Below are positions 63,731-64,000 of a DNA stretch of 64,000 nt, in pieces. Each line of letters begins with the position of its first letter. Position 1 is the stretch's first letter. This DNA is from Actinomycetota bacterium (GTDB lineage: Bacteria > Actinomycetota > Acidimicrobiia > Acidimicrobiales > JAJPHE01): NCBI GenBank assembly GCA_027315345.1, contig DAHUYE010000083.1:40295-104294 (forward strand), read 5' to 3'. Position numbers and translations under genes: made by a program. Below the pieces are notes generated by a model that had not been told where the DNA came from, made no database searches, and saw only the letters and a list, made by a program, of their open reading frames with translations.

Positions 63731-64000
63731 ACAGGGGCAGACCGTCCGGTGGGACTCTATCTGTCCGTCTCAGGTAGCGCCGTCCGCCCATTTCGTCCGC
63801 CCAATCCGTCGAATCCAGGTGTTTTGGTTCCGTAGTAGGGATGAAATTAGGGACGCCTGCAAGGTGCCGCGGAGGCTTGCCAGCGGTTGGGCGCCGTCTC
63901 GGTGGACGCCGGGGAGACCCCATTCGAGCAACGGGTTAGCAACAGGTTCCGGGTTATTGTGCGCGCGTTAGGTGTCAACACATATTGCGCCTAACGCCGA
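63731..64000. mobile_element. possible edge of an integrated element
   Basis: 270 bases beyond the tRNA-Lys half-gene without a convincing gene and visibly less GC-rich than the rest. Contains a 10-bp direct repeat CGTCCGCCCA (63781-63790 and 63794-63803) and an 8-bp inverted repeat GCGTTAGG/CCTAACGC (63965-63972, 63990-63997). No integrase gene is inside the window, so the identity of the element is unknown. Confidence 0.4.

Noticed and set aside
63689..63760. Intron-split tRNA-Lys (group I intron in the anticodon loop)
   Set aside because: No 5' exon is found in the remaining 270 bases. An attachment-site explanation is simpler, but a long intron reaching past the edge cannot be fully excluded.
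63672..63971. ORF of 99 codons across the right edge
   Set aside because: It runs through the tRNA-Lys remnant (I-R-T-L-N-L-R type translation is a known tRNA artefact).

Overview
The window is high-GC DNA (roughly 70% G+C by eye) from an actinobacterium, most likely of the Acidimicrobiia or a close relative. The supporting signs are: gene orders shared with mycobacteria (DUF3499 / phosphomannomutase / PGI-PMI / ahcY / secA, and mec-cysO-cysM-murI-cAMP phosphodiesterase-like-rph-rdgB); tRNA-type RNAs without an encoded CCA; a DprE1/DprE2/UbiA decaprenyl-phosphoarabinose set; and surface proteins with cell-wall-binding-2, SpoIID and 42-residue G-Y-W-L-V repeats. The class assignment is an inference. 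The organism was not identified.

Layout. 1-7.5 kb: divergent partial gene, DUF3499, CPBP protease, zinc ribbon, then a mannose module (large GT-C-like membrane protein, polyprenyl-phosphate sugar synthase, phosphomannomutase, Trm112-like protein, PGI/PMI). 7.6-16.3 kb: ahcY, a small ORF and a 459-bp gap, an orphan NarL-type response regulator, secA, prfB, ftsE, ftsX. 16.4-23.7 kb: hot-dog hydratase, two acyl-CoA dehydrogenases, coaA, a DtxR-type regulator, a membrane protein and a Gfo/Idh/MocA oxidoreductase. 23.7-30.3 kb: a secreted cell-wall-binding protein, a hypothetical gene, an SMP-30 protein, tmRNA (ssrA) with its terminator, an SDR, a hemerythrin and smpB. 30.4-35 kb: the sulfur-carrier cysteine pathway mec-cysO-cysM followed by murI, an MBL phosphodiesterase, rph and rdgB. 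35-45 kb: D-threonine aldolase-like enzyme, wax ester/TAG synthase, GT2, APH-like kinase, two convergent Baeyer-Villiger-type monooxygenases, a PQQ-type beta-propeller and a tRNA-Leu. 45-58 kb: acyltransferase, clpP, then a polysaccharide locus (ABC-2 permease, two related methyltransferases, five GT4 glycosyltransferases, SpoIID surface protein). 58-62 kb, minus strand: operon UbiA/DppRS-DprE1-DprE2-HAD phosphatase. 62-64 kb: a small protein, an MBL alkylsulfatase-like enzyme, and the 3' half of a tRNA-Lys that looks like an integration attachment site at the window edge.

How it fits together. Much of the window serves the cell envelope: mannose donors at the left, arabinose-phosphate lipid donor synthesis and a glycan assembly/export cluster at the right, with secretion and division genes (secA, ftsEX) between. 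A recurring TANNNT box 6-9 nt upstream of start codons (14 genes) indicates widespread leaderless transcription and settles several starts. The points most worth a second look are: the CysO homologue ending in Gly-Gly-Gly-Phe next to its JAMM protease; the HAD phosphatase in the DprE operon; the Ala at the benzothiazinone-target position of DprE1; the short-armed tRNA-Leu(UAG); the tRNA-Lys half-gene; and the duplicated methyltransferase/glycosyltransferase cassette beside an ABC permease without its ATPase.
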